NCBI RefSeq assembly: GCF_950295315.1
Contig: NC_080166.1
Coordinates: forward strand, 96,229,141-96,293,140
Length of the DNA stretch: 64,000 nt
Direction of reading: 5' to 3'
Origin: Erinaceus europaeus
Taxonomy: Eukaryota; Chordata; Mammalia; Eulipotyphla; Erinaceidae
In this document: in pieces, positions 10,175 through 22,360 of the stretch
Layout: the number at the start of each line of letters is the position of its first letter
How positions within the stretch are numbered: position 1 is the stretch's first letter
Notes under the pieces: generated by a model
Told to the model about the DNA's origin: nothing
Databases searched by the model: none
What the model saw: only the letters and a program-made list of their open reading frames with translations
Made by a program: the position numbers and the translations under genes

Positions 10175-10614
10175 GAGACACTTCCAAATAGAAGAATGTT
10201 TGGGAAAACTCCTTCCTTGGCTTATTCTGCCTGAGTCAAGTGTTCAAAAAGTTCCTGAAAAATCGGAAGCTCTGGAGTGAAGTGCCTTATCTCTCATACT
10301 CTGAAGTCCAGTTTAAGGAGGTTCTCTGAGGATGAGTCTAGCTTTACTCAGGATTTGTCATGCTGCCACTTAGAAAAATGAATACTATAGTAATGAACGT
10401 GACATGTATCACCCTTAAAATTTTCTACGTGTACTTTATTACATTGATAAGTATAAGCACATGGTGGTTTGACTGACTTCTACAACTTTTTTCATTTTTC
10501 CTGATTGAGACACTGTATCCACTGAAAATCCATTACAACCCCCCCAGTCTTTGGCAACCACTATTTTTACTTTTTTTGTCTAGAAGTTGAAGTTTAGATA
10601 AGTGGAATCTTGCA
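10175..10614. other. Unassigned stretch after the candidate exon
   Basis: Apart from the donor-like site at its start, I see no feature. It contains a C-run near 10540 and T-runs before the next SINE. Confidence 0.4.
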
Positions 10615-10857
10615 GTACTTTTTTTTTCACCAGGGTTATTTTTAGGGCTCCATGCCTACACAGTTCTGCCATTCCCAGCAGCCTTCCCTCAACCTTTTTC
10701 TTTATTTTTATAGAGGGATAGAATACAGACAGAGAGGAGAGATACCTCCAGCACTGTTTATGAAGCTTGTCCTCTGCAGGTGGGAACGAGAGGCATGAAC
10801 CCAGGTCCTTAAGCATGGTAATGTGCGTTCTCTTCCAGATGTGCCACCATATAGCCT
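10615..10857 (-). mobile_element. tRNA-derived SINE with 3' module
   Basis: Antisense copy with the ccagggttatttttagggctc end module, a gatagaatacagacagagagg body, caggtgggaacgagagg and a mutated head. About 240 bp. Confidence 0.75.
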
Positions 10858-10911
10858 CTTGTTTCACTGGTTTATTTCATTTAACATGATACCTTAAAGA
10901 TCCCTCTTGTA

Positions 10912-11021
10912 TCACACTTGGTTAAGCACACTTATCACCATGGTAAAGGATCAGGGTTCGAGGTCTTGCTCTCCACCTTCATGGAGAATGCTTAATAAGT
11001 GACAAAGCAGGCCTGCAGGCC

Positions 11022-11060
<39 letters not shown>

Positions 11061-11117
11061 GCTCTTACCTCTCAATTTCTCTCTCTCCTGAAGTAAAAAA
11101 TAAAAATGAAGCAGAAA
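10912..11117 (+). mobile_element. SINE 5' part, split by an L1-derived insertion
   Basis: Head cacttggttaagcacactta, B-box region cagggttcgagg, gaagcaggcc-like region replaced by acaaagcaggcc, then a (CT)n run at 11023-11056. Its 3' module appears to resume beyond 13190. Confidence 0.72.
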
Positions 11118-13190
11118 GAAATCATAAATCACTATTTAATTAATATGAAAGGGGAAAATGGATTAAATGTCTCAAACTTTTTGATGCATAGACCATAGCT
11201 CCAAGTATATATTCCTTCAATCTAAGCACTTAAAAGACTTCAAACTGGTAATCAGATTGAATTGTAACAGTGGGCTCAAATTGTTAATACATCTCTAATA
11301 ATGACTTGTTCTTTAAAATATTAAATCACCTATAAGTTTAGACCAGGGAGAACAGAAGCAACTGGTGGCATCACTTTGTAAAATACAGCCATATGTAAAT
11401 AGCATAAAAAGACATATATTATGGTGAGGTCTCGTATGATACAGCAAATCCTAACAATGGGACTTTCAAAGTTAACCCAAATACCAAATAATCTGCTTTT
11501 AGCAATAACTATCTATTACGTTCTTAACCCCTAAGATAGCAGGAACCTTCCCAGTTCTCTACAAAACTCATTTTTCTCCCAGTCCTGGAACCTCTAAGGT
11601 GGGGTTCACTTTCCTGCATGCTCCTTTCAATTCATACCAACTGATAGTACATCTGCTGATCCCTATCAATGCAACCAATACCACCTTGGCATGTGTCACC
11701 TTGGACTGTGTCCAGAGACATCAGGTGTGGAATGTCAACTCTCCAGCTTCATTACTCTGGTGAGACCTTTCCTAGCTCATAGGACTCCTTAATTTCATTT
11801 CACCTGGTGCATTTCCTAACAAAGTCTCAAAACCTAGATATAGACCAGGGCTCATGAGATAGGGCATATGTACATGTATCCATGAGTTAGGGGAAAATAT
11901 ATACCTTAAAGCAAAAGTGCACAATAGTTTACAGTGAATCAATAAATGCAGCAGCAAGTAGAAAGACCTAAAAAAGACACCATAGAGCACCTAATCAAAT
12001 AGTTTCTACTTAGACCTAGATACCCTCCTCACCTACTTCTTATTTCACTTCCTTCAATAACTCCAAAGCTAACCTTGCCAGTCAAAGTAAGGACTAACTA
12101 CAAAAGCTGGATAAGGGCAAGAAACTGGCAAACTTTAATGATGACTCTTTGGTCACTACCAGGCCATCAAATCACCTGGGGCCCTAGTCAGGAATTTCTG
12201 GGATTCTCACACAGACATGATGGGCCTAGACCTCAAACAGATCCATCTCTCCAAGTCATTGGTCATCAGGAACAACATAATGGACCCCTCTGTGGGCCCC
12301 TATAAGGCCTTACAACAATAGTAGGATCAACAATAGTAGGGACTGTTCCATTCTCTGAAGGAAGGTTGGGCAACATACTCCACCACTTAAGGAAGATGGG
12401 TCCTGAAATTAGTGCAGCCTGGAATGTTCCTAGCTGTGACCACAGAATGCAAACTCAGACCTACAGGGATGCAGAGGTTACATAGGCTCCTGCACTGAAT
12501 ATGGGCCCAAGCTCAAATTGATGGGGTTTACAGTTAGCAATATATACTTTCCCCATATTTGGGAGCTACTCTCTTCCCTGATCCAGCTTTCTAGCACTTT
12601 TTCAACTGTGACAACATTTCCCCAGACAATACCTTGGGTCTACCTGCATGTTAGGTCTCAGACTCAGACAAAAACTAGTAAAGTCATGGGCCCCTTGGAA
12701 TATACCTAAAATAGATCTACTAGCTTTTTCCAAAACGAAGACCCCAAATCTTCATCTGCAATATTCTAGGTTCATGATTATTCATCAATTAGTTCTGCTT
12801 TATATCTTAACTCTTTTTCAAATACCAGGTTCCAGGTGCTAACATGATGCCAATCTGACTTCCCTGGGCAGTCGATTCCACCAATGTGCCCTGGAGCCCT
12901 GCCTCCCCAGAGCCCTGCCCCACTAGGGAAAGAGAGAGACAGACTGGGAGTATGGATCCACCTGCCAATGCCCACGTTCAGTGGAGAAGCACTTACAGAA
13001 GTCAGACCTTTCACCTTCTGCACCCCATAATGATCCTGGGTCCATGCTCCCAGAGAGACAAAGAATAGGAAAGCTTTCAAGGGAGGGGATGGGATACAGA
13101 GTTCGTGGTGGGAATTGTGTGGAATTGTATGCCTCTTATTCTATGGTCTTGTCAACATTTCCGTTTTATAAATAAAAAAGTCAGAAGAGA
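11118..13190 (+). mobile_element. Long L1-derived copy, about 2.07 kb, non-coding
   Basis: The last 350 bp match the 3' ends at 14333-14729, 24960-25300, 54885-55279 and 4680-4897, finishing in ataaataaaaaag. The 5' region (11140-11400) matches 24480-24720, and 11500-13190 matches the copy at 1659-4897. No reverse transcriptase or endonuclease frame is present over the 2 kb. It is the longest member in the window. A splice-acceptor-like stretch (ctctttttcaaataccag) lies near 12810-12829, close to the module boundary seen in shorter copies. Confidence 0.75.
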
Positions 13191-13225
13191 ACAAAAGCAC
13201 AAAATTCTAACTGGCAAAAAAAAAA

Positions 13226-13261
<36 letters not shown>

Positions 13262-13335
13262 AGAGAATGACCACCAGGAGTGTGGACTTACAGTGCCACT
13301 TCTGAGCCCCAGCAACAACCCAGGTGAAGAGAGGA
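13191..13335 (+). mobile_element. SINE 3' module with (GAAA)n tail
   Basis: A (GAAA)n run at 13218-13262 is followed by caccaggagtgtggactt and gagccccagcaacaaccc, the terminal module of type 1 copies. Probably the remainder of the SINE begun at 10912. Confidence 0.65.
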
Positions 13336-13905
13336 AGAGAGAGAGAGAGAATAACACAGAAAGATAGGGAATATAAATCAGTTTATTGCATTACTAACAA
13401 TGAAGATTTCCCCTCGGTTCAGCATTGCTGCCATTTGATGCCTGGGTTTGAACCTAGTGTTCTGCATAGGATAACATATCTCTAATTCTTCCAAATCTGT
13501 TGCCTTTTTAAATCTGAACTTTTGTCCACATGGGTGTAGTATTTCCAGTGCCTCTAGTTGATGGTCTGTGTATTTCAAGGGAAGTAGAACTCTGAAACTC
13601 AGAAAAACTCAGTCGAATGACTGAAAGAGCTACCCCTCCCAGATCAATGCCAGAGTTCGAATACCATGGCTCATGAGATAAATCTCAAGAGGCCAAGAGA
13701 CTTATCAAAGCATGACATGTAGGAAAGACAAGAGAAATTCCATCTGCTTTCTTTTTTTTTTTTTATGGCAATCACATTCCTGTGAAATCACTATTATTTC
13801 AGAGAAAGTAACAAATCAACTAATTTTTTTTTTAAAGGAGATAGACAGCCTTACTCTTCACCACACAGTAACATATTTTCTGTGATGAAGCTAGTTTTAT
13901 TCCTC
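13336..13905. other. Unassigned sequence
   Basis: A short GA run near 13336-13350 and T-runs near 13750; otherwise no gene or repeat I can name. Confidence 0.4.
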
Positions 13906-14204
13906 ACTTTATTGGGGGGGGTTGTTAATGCTTATTGTACAGTTGCTGCCGCATAACTACAACACCTCATCTCCCTAGAACTGCTTTTGCAACACACTCT
14001 TTCCCCCAACCCAGGCCCCCTTCCACCATCATACACCAGGACGCCATGCTGTACTTTCCTTTTCTCCTCCATACTGTACTTTTCTCCATACTGTACTTTC
14101 TTTTCCTTCCCCAACAGACTTTGCTTTGATATAGTATACCACATCCACTCCAAGTTTCACCTTATGTTTTCCTTGACTATCCTTGTAGATGCTAGTTTTC
14201 AGCT
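13906..14204 (-). mobile_element. L1 3' UTR fragment
   Basis: Shares a series of blocks with the antisense L1 tail at 45655-45900 (G-run, ttatt..acag, cttcccc, aataccacac-like, caagttt/tctcacctta..tttcctt). Read antisense it also resembles the L1 tail at 31500-31785. Confidence 0.65.
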
Positions 14205-14770
14205 TTCACATTACATGGTACAGAGGGATAGAGAGAGAGAGAGAGACCACAGCATTCCTCAGCTCTCTGGCTTATGTCAGTGCTGGGGATTGAGCTTGGG
14301 ACCTCAGAGTCTCAGGCATGAAAGTCTTTTGCTGTCTTTACAGCCACCAGGTTCCAGATGCTAGCAGGATGTGACCAGACTTCCCTGGACAGACAACCCC
14401 ACCAATGTGACTTGGAGCTCTGCTTCCCCAGAGTCCTTCCCCACTAGGGAAAGAGAGAGACTGGCTGGGAGTATGGATCGACCTGTCAATGCCCATGTTC
14501 AGCAGGGAAGCAATTACAGAAGCCAGACCTTCCGCCTTCTGCATCCCACAATGACCTTGGGTTCATATTCCCAGAGGGTTAAAGAATAGGAAAGCTATCA
14601 GGGGATGGGATGGGATACAGAGTTCTGGTGGTGGGAACTGTGCAAAGTTGTACCCCTCTTATCCTATGGTTTTGTCAATGTTTCCTTCTTATAAATAAAA
14701 AATAAAGAATAAAAATAAAAAATAAAAAAGAAAGTCTTTTGCATAACCATAATGCTGTCTCCCCAGCCCC
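14205..14770 (-). mobile_element. Type 4 SINE, interrupted at 14333-14729
   Basis: First part 14205-14332 has gggatagagagagag, the cagctctctggcttatg module and ggggattgagcttggg. It resumes at 14730 with the duplicated target, then cataaccataatgctgtct. Confidence 0.85.
14333..14729 (+). mobile_element. 5'-truncated L1-derived insertion with TSD
   Basis: A 397-bp piece starting near the ccaccaggttccagatgct boundary and ending in an A-rich tail. A perfect 13-bp duplication, GAAAGTCTTTTGC, flanks it at 14320-14332 and 14730-14742, so it moved by target-primed reverse transcription. Confidence 0.92.
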
Positions 14771-15570
14771 AAATACAATTCATTCTTACAATCCAGGCAC
14801 TTAGAGTTTCACCTGATCTGAGACTCATCTCATCTACCCCAAGAAGATACAATAAAAAATAGTTTAATGTTCATTTCTGGGTCATTTCTGGCTCACCTAC
14901 TGCTCTAGTGCCACATCTGTTTTACATGACTGTCAGGGAATGAAATGGAATGAAGAAATTAGTGAGCCATAATTGCGTTGTCGGAAAAGCTATGATGCAT
15001 TCTTTTACAAAGAAAAACATAAACAAAATACGTCATGACGTTCCTGACAACCCAACGGCACAGCTCCTTCCACAAACAAATGCCTTATCAACACACATCT
15101 GTCCCCCACCCTCTCATACTTCAAATGCTAGTGCTTCCAATTCAGTGGAAATATATAGCAAAGCTGAAACAGCTGGCTTCTGCTTGAAGAAGTACTGCTG
15201 GTTAAGAGTTTGAACCTGAAACAGAGAAAAATGAGGAGTTGCCTATTTGTTTCTCCAAATGAGTCTTTGATCCATGATCAGTTGAGTGGCTCTCAGTTTT
15301 ACAGCCTCTCTGAGGGCTGTTTGTAAACTCTTTGCATAATTCTGTCCTTTCCCTGTGAAGTAAAATGATTCCTTTATAGAGCAAGTCCCTGTGACACTCA
15401 AAAATGTGAATCTGATGTCTCATGTTTTTGTTTTCAAGAGGACAGCAGCTGCACAAACTGTGGCTAGCAGTTATGTTTTACAGAGCTTTGAAGGGAATAA
15501 TCCAACTTGACCTCCCATGCAAGTTATTTCCATTTCATCCAGTCCCACCAAAATAGAAAAACAAACAAAC
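14771..15570. other. Unassigned unique sequence
   Basis: No splice-bounded frame or clear repeat. Longest frames are about 85 codons. Confidence 0.45.
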
Positions 15571-15942
15571 AGGGTGTTGGGCAGTAGCACAGCGGGTTAA
15601 GCGCACCTGGCACAAAGCGCAAGGACCGGTGTAAGGATCCTGGTTTGAGTCCCTGGCTCCCCACCTGCAGGGGAGTCGCTTCACAGGCAGTGAAGCAGGT
15701 CTGCAAGTGTCTATCTTTCTCTTCTCCCTCTCTGTCTTCCCCTCCTCTCTCCATTTCTCTCTGTCCTATCCAACAACAACAACATCAATAACAAAAAAAT
15801 AACCACAACAAGGCTACAATAACAAGGGCAACAAAAGGGGAAATAAGATGGCCTCCAGGAGCAGTGGATTCATGGTGCAGGCACTGAGCCCCAGCAATAA
15901 CCCTGGAGGCAAAAACAAAAACAAAAATAAAAACAAACAAAA
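15571..15942 (+). mobile_element. Full-length type 1 SINE with 3' module
   Basis: Head cagtagcacagcgggttaag, caggggagtcgcttcacagg, pyrimidine body, caagggcaacaaaagggg, then the terminal module ending ccctggaggc and an AAAAC-rich tail. Flanks share AAAAACAAACAAA, a possible target duplication confused by the tail. Confidence 0.92.
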
Positions 15943-16161
15943 AAGTCATAAAATTGGATCTGTTGTGAATTCCTGAAGGATTTATATGCAATATTTACAC
16001 TGACCAGAATTAAGTTTCCTAGTCAAGACTTGCTAGTGCTTGACCCAAGTATTGCTCAGGCCAAATTTGTTCACAAACTACTTGTCAGTAGGATCCTTTC
16101 TGTTTTCTCCAAAGTTTGGCTAGAGTCAGGAGTGGGAGATGTAGCAAACAATACCTGAATG

Positions 16162-16449
16162 TCTTTTTTTTTTTTTTTTTTTGCCTCCAGTGTGGCTTGG
16201 TGCCTGCATTATGAATCCACTGCTCCTGGAGGCCATTTTTCCCACTTTATTTGACAGAACAGAGAGAAATTGAGAGAGGAGAGAGATGGAGAGGAAGAGA
16301 GAGAGAGAGAGACACCTGAAGACCTGCTTCACTGCTTGTGAAGCACCGCCCCTGCACGTGGGGAGCATGGGTTTAAATTCAAATCCTTGAGCAGTTGCTT
16401 GTGCTTAGTACTATGTGCGCTTAACTGGGTGAGCCACTGGCAGGTCCCC
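16162..16449 (-). mobile_element. Type 1 SINE, full length
   Basis: Poly(T) start, module gcctccagtgtggc and gaatccactgctcctggagg, then agagagaaattgagag, tgaagacctgcttcactgc and a head ending gcgcttaactgggtgagcc. Confidence 0.88.
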
Positions 16450-18342
16450 TTACCTCAATGTTCTTTATACCTCCCGTTTCTGATGTCTCTGGAGCTGGTG
16501 ATCATTAACGTAAATTTATGGACCATTATAGGATTTGAAAAACGTGGTTGACTAATAACCATGAGCTTTTCAAAGTTGCCTTTTTAAGTTATCAGATATG
16601 TTTAAAAAAAAAAAAAAAAGGAAAGTTATAGATACAGCCAAGCTGGTTTCTAGAAGAAGGCACAGAGCAATCTACGCTGCCCTTGAACAAGATAAATATG
16701 TCCTGAAGGAGGGCGATTTATTTGGCAGCAATGTTGATTTCTTCTCACTGAAAAAAGTTATATAGGGACCTAAAGCAGCCCCTGTCTCAAAGAAGGACCT
16801 GTTGTGAATATCCCTGTGAGTGCCAGCCAGTGTGGGGTGGAACCAACCCAAGAAAGCGCTAGTCTGTGTGTACGCACACGTGTGATGGTATTGCTGGAAA
16901 GTTCTCTCTTGCTCTTTCCTTACAAAATCTGGTTAGACTGAAAGAAAGTACTGTGAGTTCCTGTTTGAATTTAAGGTGAGGACTAAAATAAACAAGGTCT
17001 TATGAAAAGAGTATTTTTAGGAATGAATGGGTTAGTCAGTCCGAGAGGAGTCGATTTTTAAACAAGTTGAGTGTTAAGCATCTTGGTAAAGAAATATGTC
17101 TGCAACAGAGACCTTTGCTTTCTTAGAAAATATTGTTTTTTTTTTTTTGGGGGGGGGCAGGCTTGTTTTCAGTGATTCACCACAGCTAGTATTTCTCCCG
17201 TTTTACAGCTTTACCATCATCAGCATTTTTAGCTCACAATAAACACTCACAGTCATAATTTGACTCGTTGTGAGTTTCCTTTTACAGATTTTTTTTTTTT
17301 TTAGGTCAGAACAAAGATGCTCACATTTATTTATTTTTTTATGATTCTATTTTACTAGGATAAATAAAAAAAAGGTCAGTTATGGAAATGGCAAAAGCGG
17401 ATACATTTTCTCAAGCTAACAGCCAGATCACATTGCTTCTGTTTTGCTTTATTAAATAAAATGTCCGATTTCCTCTGACATTTATTTTTTCTGACTCCAA
17501 AATGAGGAAAAACTGACCAAGGGAAAAAGATCACATGCTGTTCACTTGCACCATAAAGCAAAGCATTTTCTGAGACCCCTTTCAGGTTGCAAATGTGTCA
17601 TCTAATCTGTTTGCATTTTGAATAACAGTAAAGTATGCAAACCCTTCAATAACACTGTCTTGCATTAATTTTTAATAAACTCATGCCTTTGAAGCTTCCC
17701 TTTGTATCTTGTGTGTGTGTGTATGGGGATTCTATAGAAAATTAATTGGTAAATAAATATTTGGTAAATCATTGGTAAATAAATATTTCATGTATTATCT
17801 TTATCTTGGGCTCTATCAGAGAATCAAAGATATGGACTATGAAATGTTTTGAATGTGTTCATTCCAAAGTGATACCACCCAAACCAGCAGGGACAAAAAA
17901 AAAAAAAAATCAACTTAAGATTTTCATTTTCTGCTTAGTGTTATTGCCTCTTTTTTTCTGGTTGGATTCTCTTTGCCTCCACAGTGGTCAGCTGTCTCAA
18001 TAAACAGCTCTTATGATTGATTGCTACCAGTCCAAGGGCCCCTGGAGTTGTCTGTTGGGTCAACGCAAAGACCTGAAAACAGTGATATTCATCAGTCACT
18101 TATTCATCAAATTAATGAAAATTTATGGAACAGCTACTACCCATCAGACCTTGTGCAGGGCTCCTCAGGGGCCTAGCAGCAATCAATCCAGCTGTGGTCG
18201 GAACAGCAGCTCTGTGAAGACATAGCTAGGCTTCGTGACATTCCCTCTTCAGTGACTTTGTGTTGCCTTACATGCCTACAAATGTTGAGGAACATTTTTA
18301 TGCACTATAACTACCCATATCTGGCTTCAAATTCCTCTGTCT
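16450..18342. other. Unassigned stretch, possible conserved blocks
   Basis: Repeat-poor. A 39-bp segment at 16937-16975 lies between ggttag and aag|gtgagg and is open in two frames, so a micro-exon is conceivable. A block at 17580-17700 (gcaaatgtgtcatctaatctg, cattaatttttaataaac) has the AT-rich look of conserved non-coding DNA. A short GT run is at 17711-17722. Confidence 0.35.
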
Positions 18343-18575
18343 GGGACCAGGCAGTGGCACACCTGGTTAAGTGCACACATTACAGTGCACAAGGATCTGG
18401 GTTCAAGCCCGTGGTTCCTACCTGTAGTGGGGAAGCTTCATGAGTAGTGAAGCAGGGCTGCAGGTGACTCTGTCTGTTTTCCTCTGTATCTCCCCTGCTC
18501 CTCTCAATTTCTCTGTCTCTATGTCCCCTCCTCTCCCCAATTCTCTGTCTCTATACAATAATAAATTTAAAAAGT
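18343..18575 (+). mobile_element. Type 2 SINE, full length
   Basis: Head ccaggcagtggcacacctgg, B-box region ctgggttcaagcccg, gaagcttcatgagtagtgaa, pyrimidine body and acaataataaattt tail. Confidence 0.92.
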
Positions 18576-18579
18576 CCTT

Positions 18580-18910
18580 TTTCTATCCACAAAATGAATG
18601 CCATACAGATTGCATTGTTGTGAGGATTAAATGGTTGATCTTGTGACAATGCCTTGCACACACTGAAGTCATGAAGTCACACACTATACTTTATGGTGTC
18701 TGCAATAAGGGAAATAGTTTTTTTTTTTAATGGCTATCATTTACTTTCTGCTATCACTAACAGGCAAGGCCCTCTTTTGGACTTCATTGGGTCTATTATC
18801 TGTGACTCTCTGAACAATCCCACAAGATGAGTTTGAACATTTAAGTCCAGAGCATTTCAGTTGTGTGCCTGGGGAAGTCCAGAAACTGGGAACACCAGAC
18901 CTCTTGGTTC
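18580..18910 (-). mobile_element. Probable MIR remnants
   Basis: 18580-18665 resembles antisense MIR (ttgttgtgaggattaaatgg, then caatgccttgcaca). A second weaker MIR-like patch, probably plus-strand, lies at 18785-18910. Confidence 0.5.
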
Positions 18911-19006
18911 TGAGAAGACAGCTCCCTAAGCACAAAGACTACCCAAGTGCAACTAGATGTTAACTGGGTCAGACTTGATGATCTCACTTGAGGAAGGCTG
19001 AAGTCT

Positions 19007-19231
19007 CCCCCCAACCCCTAATTTTATTCTATAGGACAGAAAGAAATTGTGAGGGGTGGAGGAGATAGAGAGAGAGAAAAGGAGACATTTGCAGACCTGC
19101 TTCACCACTTGTGAAGTTTCCCCACTGCAGGTGGGGGAGCCTGGGGCTTGAATCAACCCAAGCCCCTGCAAGGGTGCTTGTGTTGACTACTATGTACACT
19201 TAACCCTGTGCGCCACTGCCCATCCCCCAGT
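19007..19231 (-). mobile_element. tRNA-derived SINE with TSD
   Basis: Antisense copy flanked by a perfect 10-bp duplication, GCTGAAGTCT, at 18997-19006 and 19232-19241. Body and head are moderately diverged. Confidence 0.88.
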
Positions 19232-19510
19232 GCTGAAGTCTTTTCCAGATCTGATTTCAGGACTCATTTCTAGGTCCACAACTAGATCTCTTCCTTTCCA
19301 TCTCCTAGGGTGACACCCACCATTGGGAAGGGTCAGAGGAAAGCCCTCTCCTGGGCACTGGCAACCCCACCAATGCCACCCAGATCATGTGACCTGGAAG
19401 ACGAAGGTGGCATTTCTGGACACTCATTTCTCACAGGAATTAGATAATCTCATTCTGAGATTTTGTCCTGTCTAGATAAGGAGGTGAAGGTAAGCACTGT
19501 GTGTCTTTAG

Positions 19511-19716
19511 AGTTTACATCTAATAGCTCATGCGATTCTTCTGGGGACCCTAGAGTTAATCAGTCAGTTGTTCAGCTCTCCCATACTGCCTCTGAGTCTG
19601 CATTCTCTCCATTCTTGGAAAACATCCTTCTCCCACCAAAGACCACGGAAGACCTGTGTACTTGGAAACAGTGGTCATCATTTCTTGAAGCCTTGACTGC
19701 ATCGGGTGATTATCAA
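19511..19716 (+). CDS. Candidate coding exon, gene unknown
   Basis: A 206-bp open segment lies between an acceptor-like ctgtgtgtctttag and a strong donor-like caa|gtgagt. In the open frame it starts inside a codon (one base from upstream) and ends on a codon boundary. Residues are Ser/Thr-rich at first (FTSNSSCDSSGDPR), then more structured with FSPFLENILLPPKTTEDL and WKQWSSFLEALTASGDYQ. The same frame stays open on both sides (from about 19480 to 19785), which weakens the case since a real exon is usually closed soon outside. It could precede the terminal exon at 34743 in phase, but cannot follow 10170 directly. I do not recognise it. Confidence 0.38.
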
Positions 19717-19777
19717 GTGAGTTATCATAAAAGTCATGTCACTCTATCAGCTACTGTCTTTTTTTCAAATATTAAAA

Positions 19778-19978
19778 TTTTTTAATTATATTTATTTATT
19801 GGATAGAGACATCCAGAAATCAAGAGAGGCGATAGAGGAAGAGAGACAGAGAGACATCTGCAACACTGCTTCACCACTTGCAAAGATTTCTCTCTGTAGG
19901 TGGGGACCTGGGGCTCGAACCCTGGTCCTTGAACATGGTTAACATGTGCACTCAACTAGGTGTGCTACCACTCGTCCC
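19778..19978 (-). mobile_element. Type 2 SINE, full length
   Basis: Tail attatatttatttattgg, then gagacatccagaaatcaagag, cttcaccacttgcaaagat, gacctggggctcgaaccc (B-box region) and a head ending accactcgtccc. Confidence 0.92.
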
Positions 19979-19984
19979 TTTCTT

Positions 19985-21113
19985 CTTATTCTCCTCCTCT
20001 TCTTTGTGCTCCTTCTTTTTAACTCTTTCAACGTGGGCCATTCTCATATTCTTTTTATCCTGGCTTTTCACATAGGAGAGGAATTGCAAGGCTGCTTTGA
20101 ACTTGGTGGTCTGGAAGGCAGTGAAGTTATTCTTCTAGCTCAGTGTTTTAAAACAAGATTTATATGTGTGTTGGTGGGGAGGGGGGTTGGTTACCCACCG
20201 GCAACTGTTTATTACACACCGTCCCCCACCCCCTTCATCCTAAGCCAAACACGTCACAGTCACATTTCCATGGCTGGCAATTGCACTGAAGTGGAGCTTG
20301 TAATTAAAATCCTCTTTGGCTTCTATAGTTCCTCTGCTAGTTAAGCTACATGTTTCAAGTGGTTACTACGCTTAATACAGCAACTGTAAAATGGAAGTGA
20401 AAAAAATAAATAAGCACTGGATGCCCAAATGGAAACAAACACCAATAACTATTCTCATTTTATTTGATTCCTCTACAAACTAGCTTTTCTAACTAGACCT
20501 TCTAGGGTCTCCTCTCTCCCTCTCCCTCTCTCTCTCTTGCTCTCGCTCTCTCTGTAAATGAGCACTTCTGCTTCTCGTTTTTACACCTGATATAATTACT
20601 CCCCACCCTGCCTTTCAGAGATCATAAAAACAACAAGCCTATTCCTCCAAAGGCAAATAATACTTAGAAACAATTAGGGAAAGTTAATGAAAGGAATAAT
20701 TAAATGTATGTTCAACAACAATGTACAAACACACTTGTGCTTGGGAGGATACCATTTAAAGAACAGAACTCTGACTGATGTCAGCATGAATCTTCATTCT
20801 CTTAGCATCTCTTCCCACTGCCAAAACATTTCCCCCCTACATGAATGCAGAAGAATGTATATTCTGGTTCCCATCCGCTCTGATCCTGGTGTTTTACACT
20901 ACCCTATTTAGGCTTCTGCATTTCAGTAATACAGCCCAGCCCAGAAACAATTCTTGAAATGTGCCTCATTTTCAGCAAGTTATGAATAGGTAATTCCCAT
21001 CACTTCCATTTATATCTGTCTATTTACTCCACCCAAACTTGTTAGCAGTATTTTGTAAAAATCCCACCTTAAACTTAACCTGCATGGCTTTCTATTTTTT
21101 TTTTAAAACAAAG

Positions 21114-21114
<1 letters not shown>
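19985..21114. other. Unassigned unique sequence
   Basis: A pyrimidine run with CT units at about 20507-20552 is the only simple repeat. No supported exon; one acceptor-like cttttcacatag near 20075 has no matching donor. Confidence 0.4.

Positions 21115-21115
<1 letters not shown>

Positions 21116-21164
<49 letters not shown>
21116..21164. repeat. (GT)n microsatellite
   Basis: About 24 units, ending in a TATG interruption. Confidence 0.95.
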
Positions 21165-21171
<7 letters not shown>

Positions 21172-21474
21172 TGGAGAGGGATGTCGACAAACTCCACTTG
21201 AGAAGGCAACAGCTCTAAGTCATCAATCTTCCCAGGAATAGAGAGCACTCTTTAGACCAGCCTAGATGTGGGTAGTGAAAATAAAAACTCTTCATTTTCC
21301 ATGATGTTTTACTCTGGGAGAGTTTTTTTTCCTCCTCTTGGGAAGTGGCCTATATTCCCCCTGCCTCCTACTTTTAATGTGTCATTTTAGACAGAGGCAG
21401 AAAAAGTTCCTCCTGAAAAGGCAATTGGTTCTAGAAATAATAGTTTTCCACAATAAAAGCAAGAAAACTGTTAG

Positions 21475-21620
21475 TAAGAGTTGTGAGAACTATGGTGGTT
21501 ATCTTTAGGATGTAGGACGCTGGGAATATGGAACCTTGGTGGTAGGTATGATGTAGAATTATACATTGCAATCCTATAATCTTGTAACAAACTATTAATA
21601 ATAAAAATTATTTTAAAATA
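21475..21620 (+). mobile_element. L1 3'-end fragment
   Basis: Ends ggtggtaggtatgatg, atacattgcaatcctataatcttgtaac and an AATAATAAAAA tail. The same end is seen antisense at 26820-26931 and 50691-50830. Confidence 0.7.
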
Positions 21621-21715
21621 ATTTACCACATAACCTTCTCACTATAAAAATGATTTTTTGGGTAAAGTTTAAATATTTTGGGTACCATAAAAATATTAAA
21701 CCAACTTTAAAAATT

Positions 21716-21926
21716 TTGTTTATTTATTTATTATTGGATAGAGACAGAAATTGAGAGAGGAGGGGAGATAGAGAGGGAGAGAGACAGAGAGACGACTGCA
21801 GCCCTGCCTCACCACTCGTGAAGCTCTCTCTCCCCCTGCAGGTGGGAAGCAGGGCTTTGAACCCAGGTCCTTGTGCACTGTAATGTGTGCACAAGGTGTG
21901 TCACCAGATGTGTCACCATCAGGCCA
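21716..21926 (-). mobile_element. Type 2 SINE
   Basis: Tail tttatttatttattattgg, then gagacagaaattgagag, ctcaccactcgtgaagctc, ttgaacccaggtccttg and a mutated head ending caccatcaggcc. Confidence 0.9.
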
Positions 21927-22049
21927 CTTTAAACCAATTTCTCAGCAAAGGATAAAATATGTACTTGTGACATATATCTAATGTCACAAAATAACATTCA
22001 ATCTCATCATTTTGTGTGTCATTAGTGGGAATTTACCATTCTGTATCAA

Positions 22050-22220
22050 CTTGTCAGATAGAAAGAGAGCCAGTCAGACAGACAGAAAGGGAGAGACACT
22101 ACAGTACTGAAGTTTTCTCCAGTTCCCCAGTACTTCCATGTGGTACTTCTAGGGGCTTGAGCCTAGATCTCACACATGGTGAGGCAGGTTCCTTCCCAAG
22201 TGAGCTATCGTATCAGTCCC
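22050..22220 (-). mobile_element. Old type 4-like SINE
   Basis: Antisense gagagacactacagtactg, gggcttgagcctagatctc and a head-like caagtgagctatcg. Diverged. Confidence 0.55.
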
Positions 22221-22360
22221 AATGACCTTATGAGTTTTTAAAATAGAAATTCACTTGGACAACATGATGCAGATTATTAATAAGATTATTCTTATTCTAA
22301 GTGTAGCTCCATTATAATTGTTTCCTCTGGCAGCTGCCTTTGCAACAGAACACTCCACAT

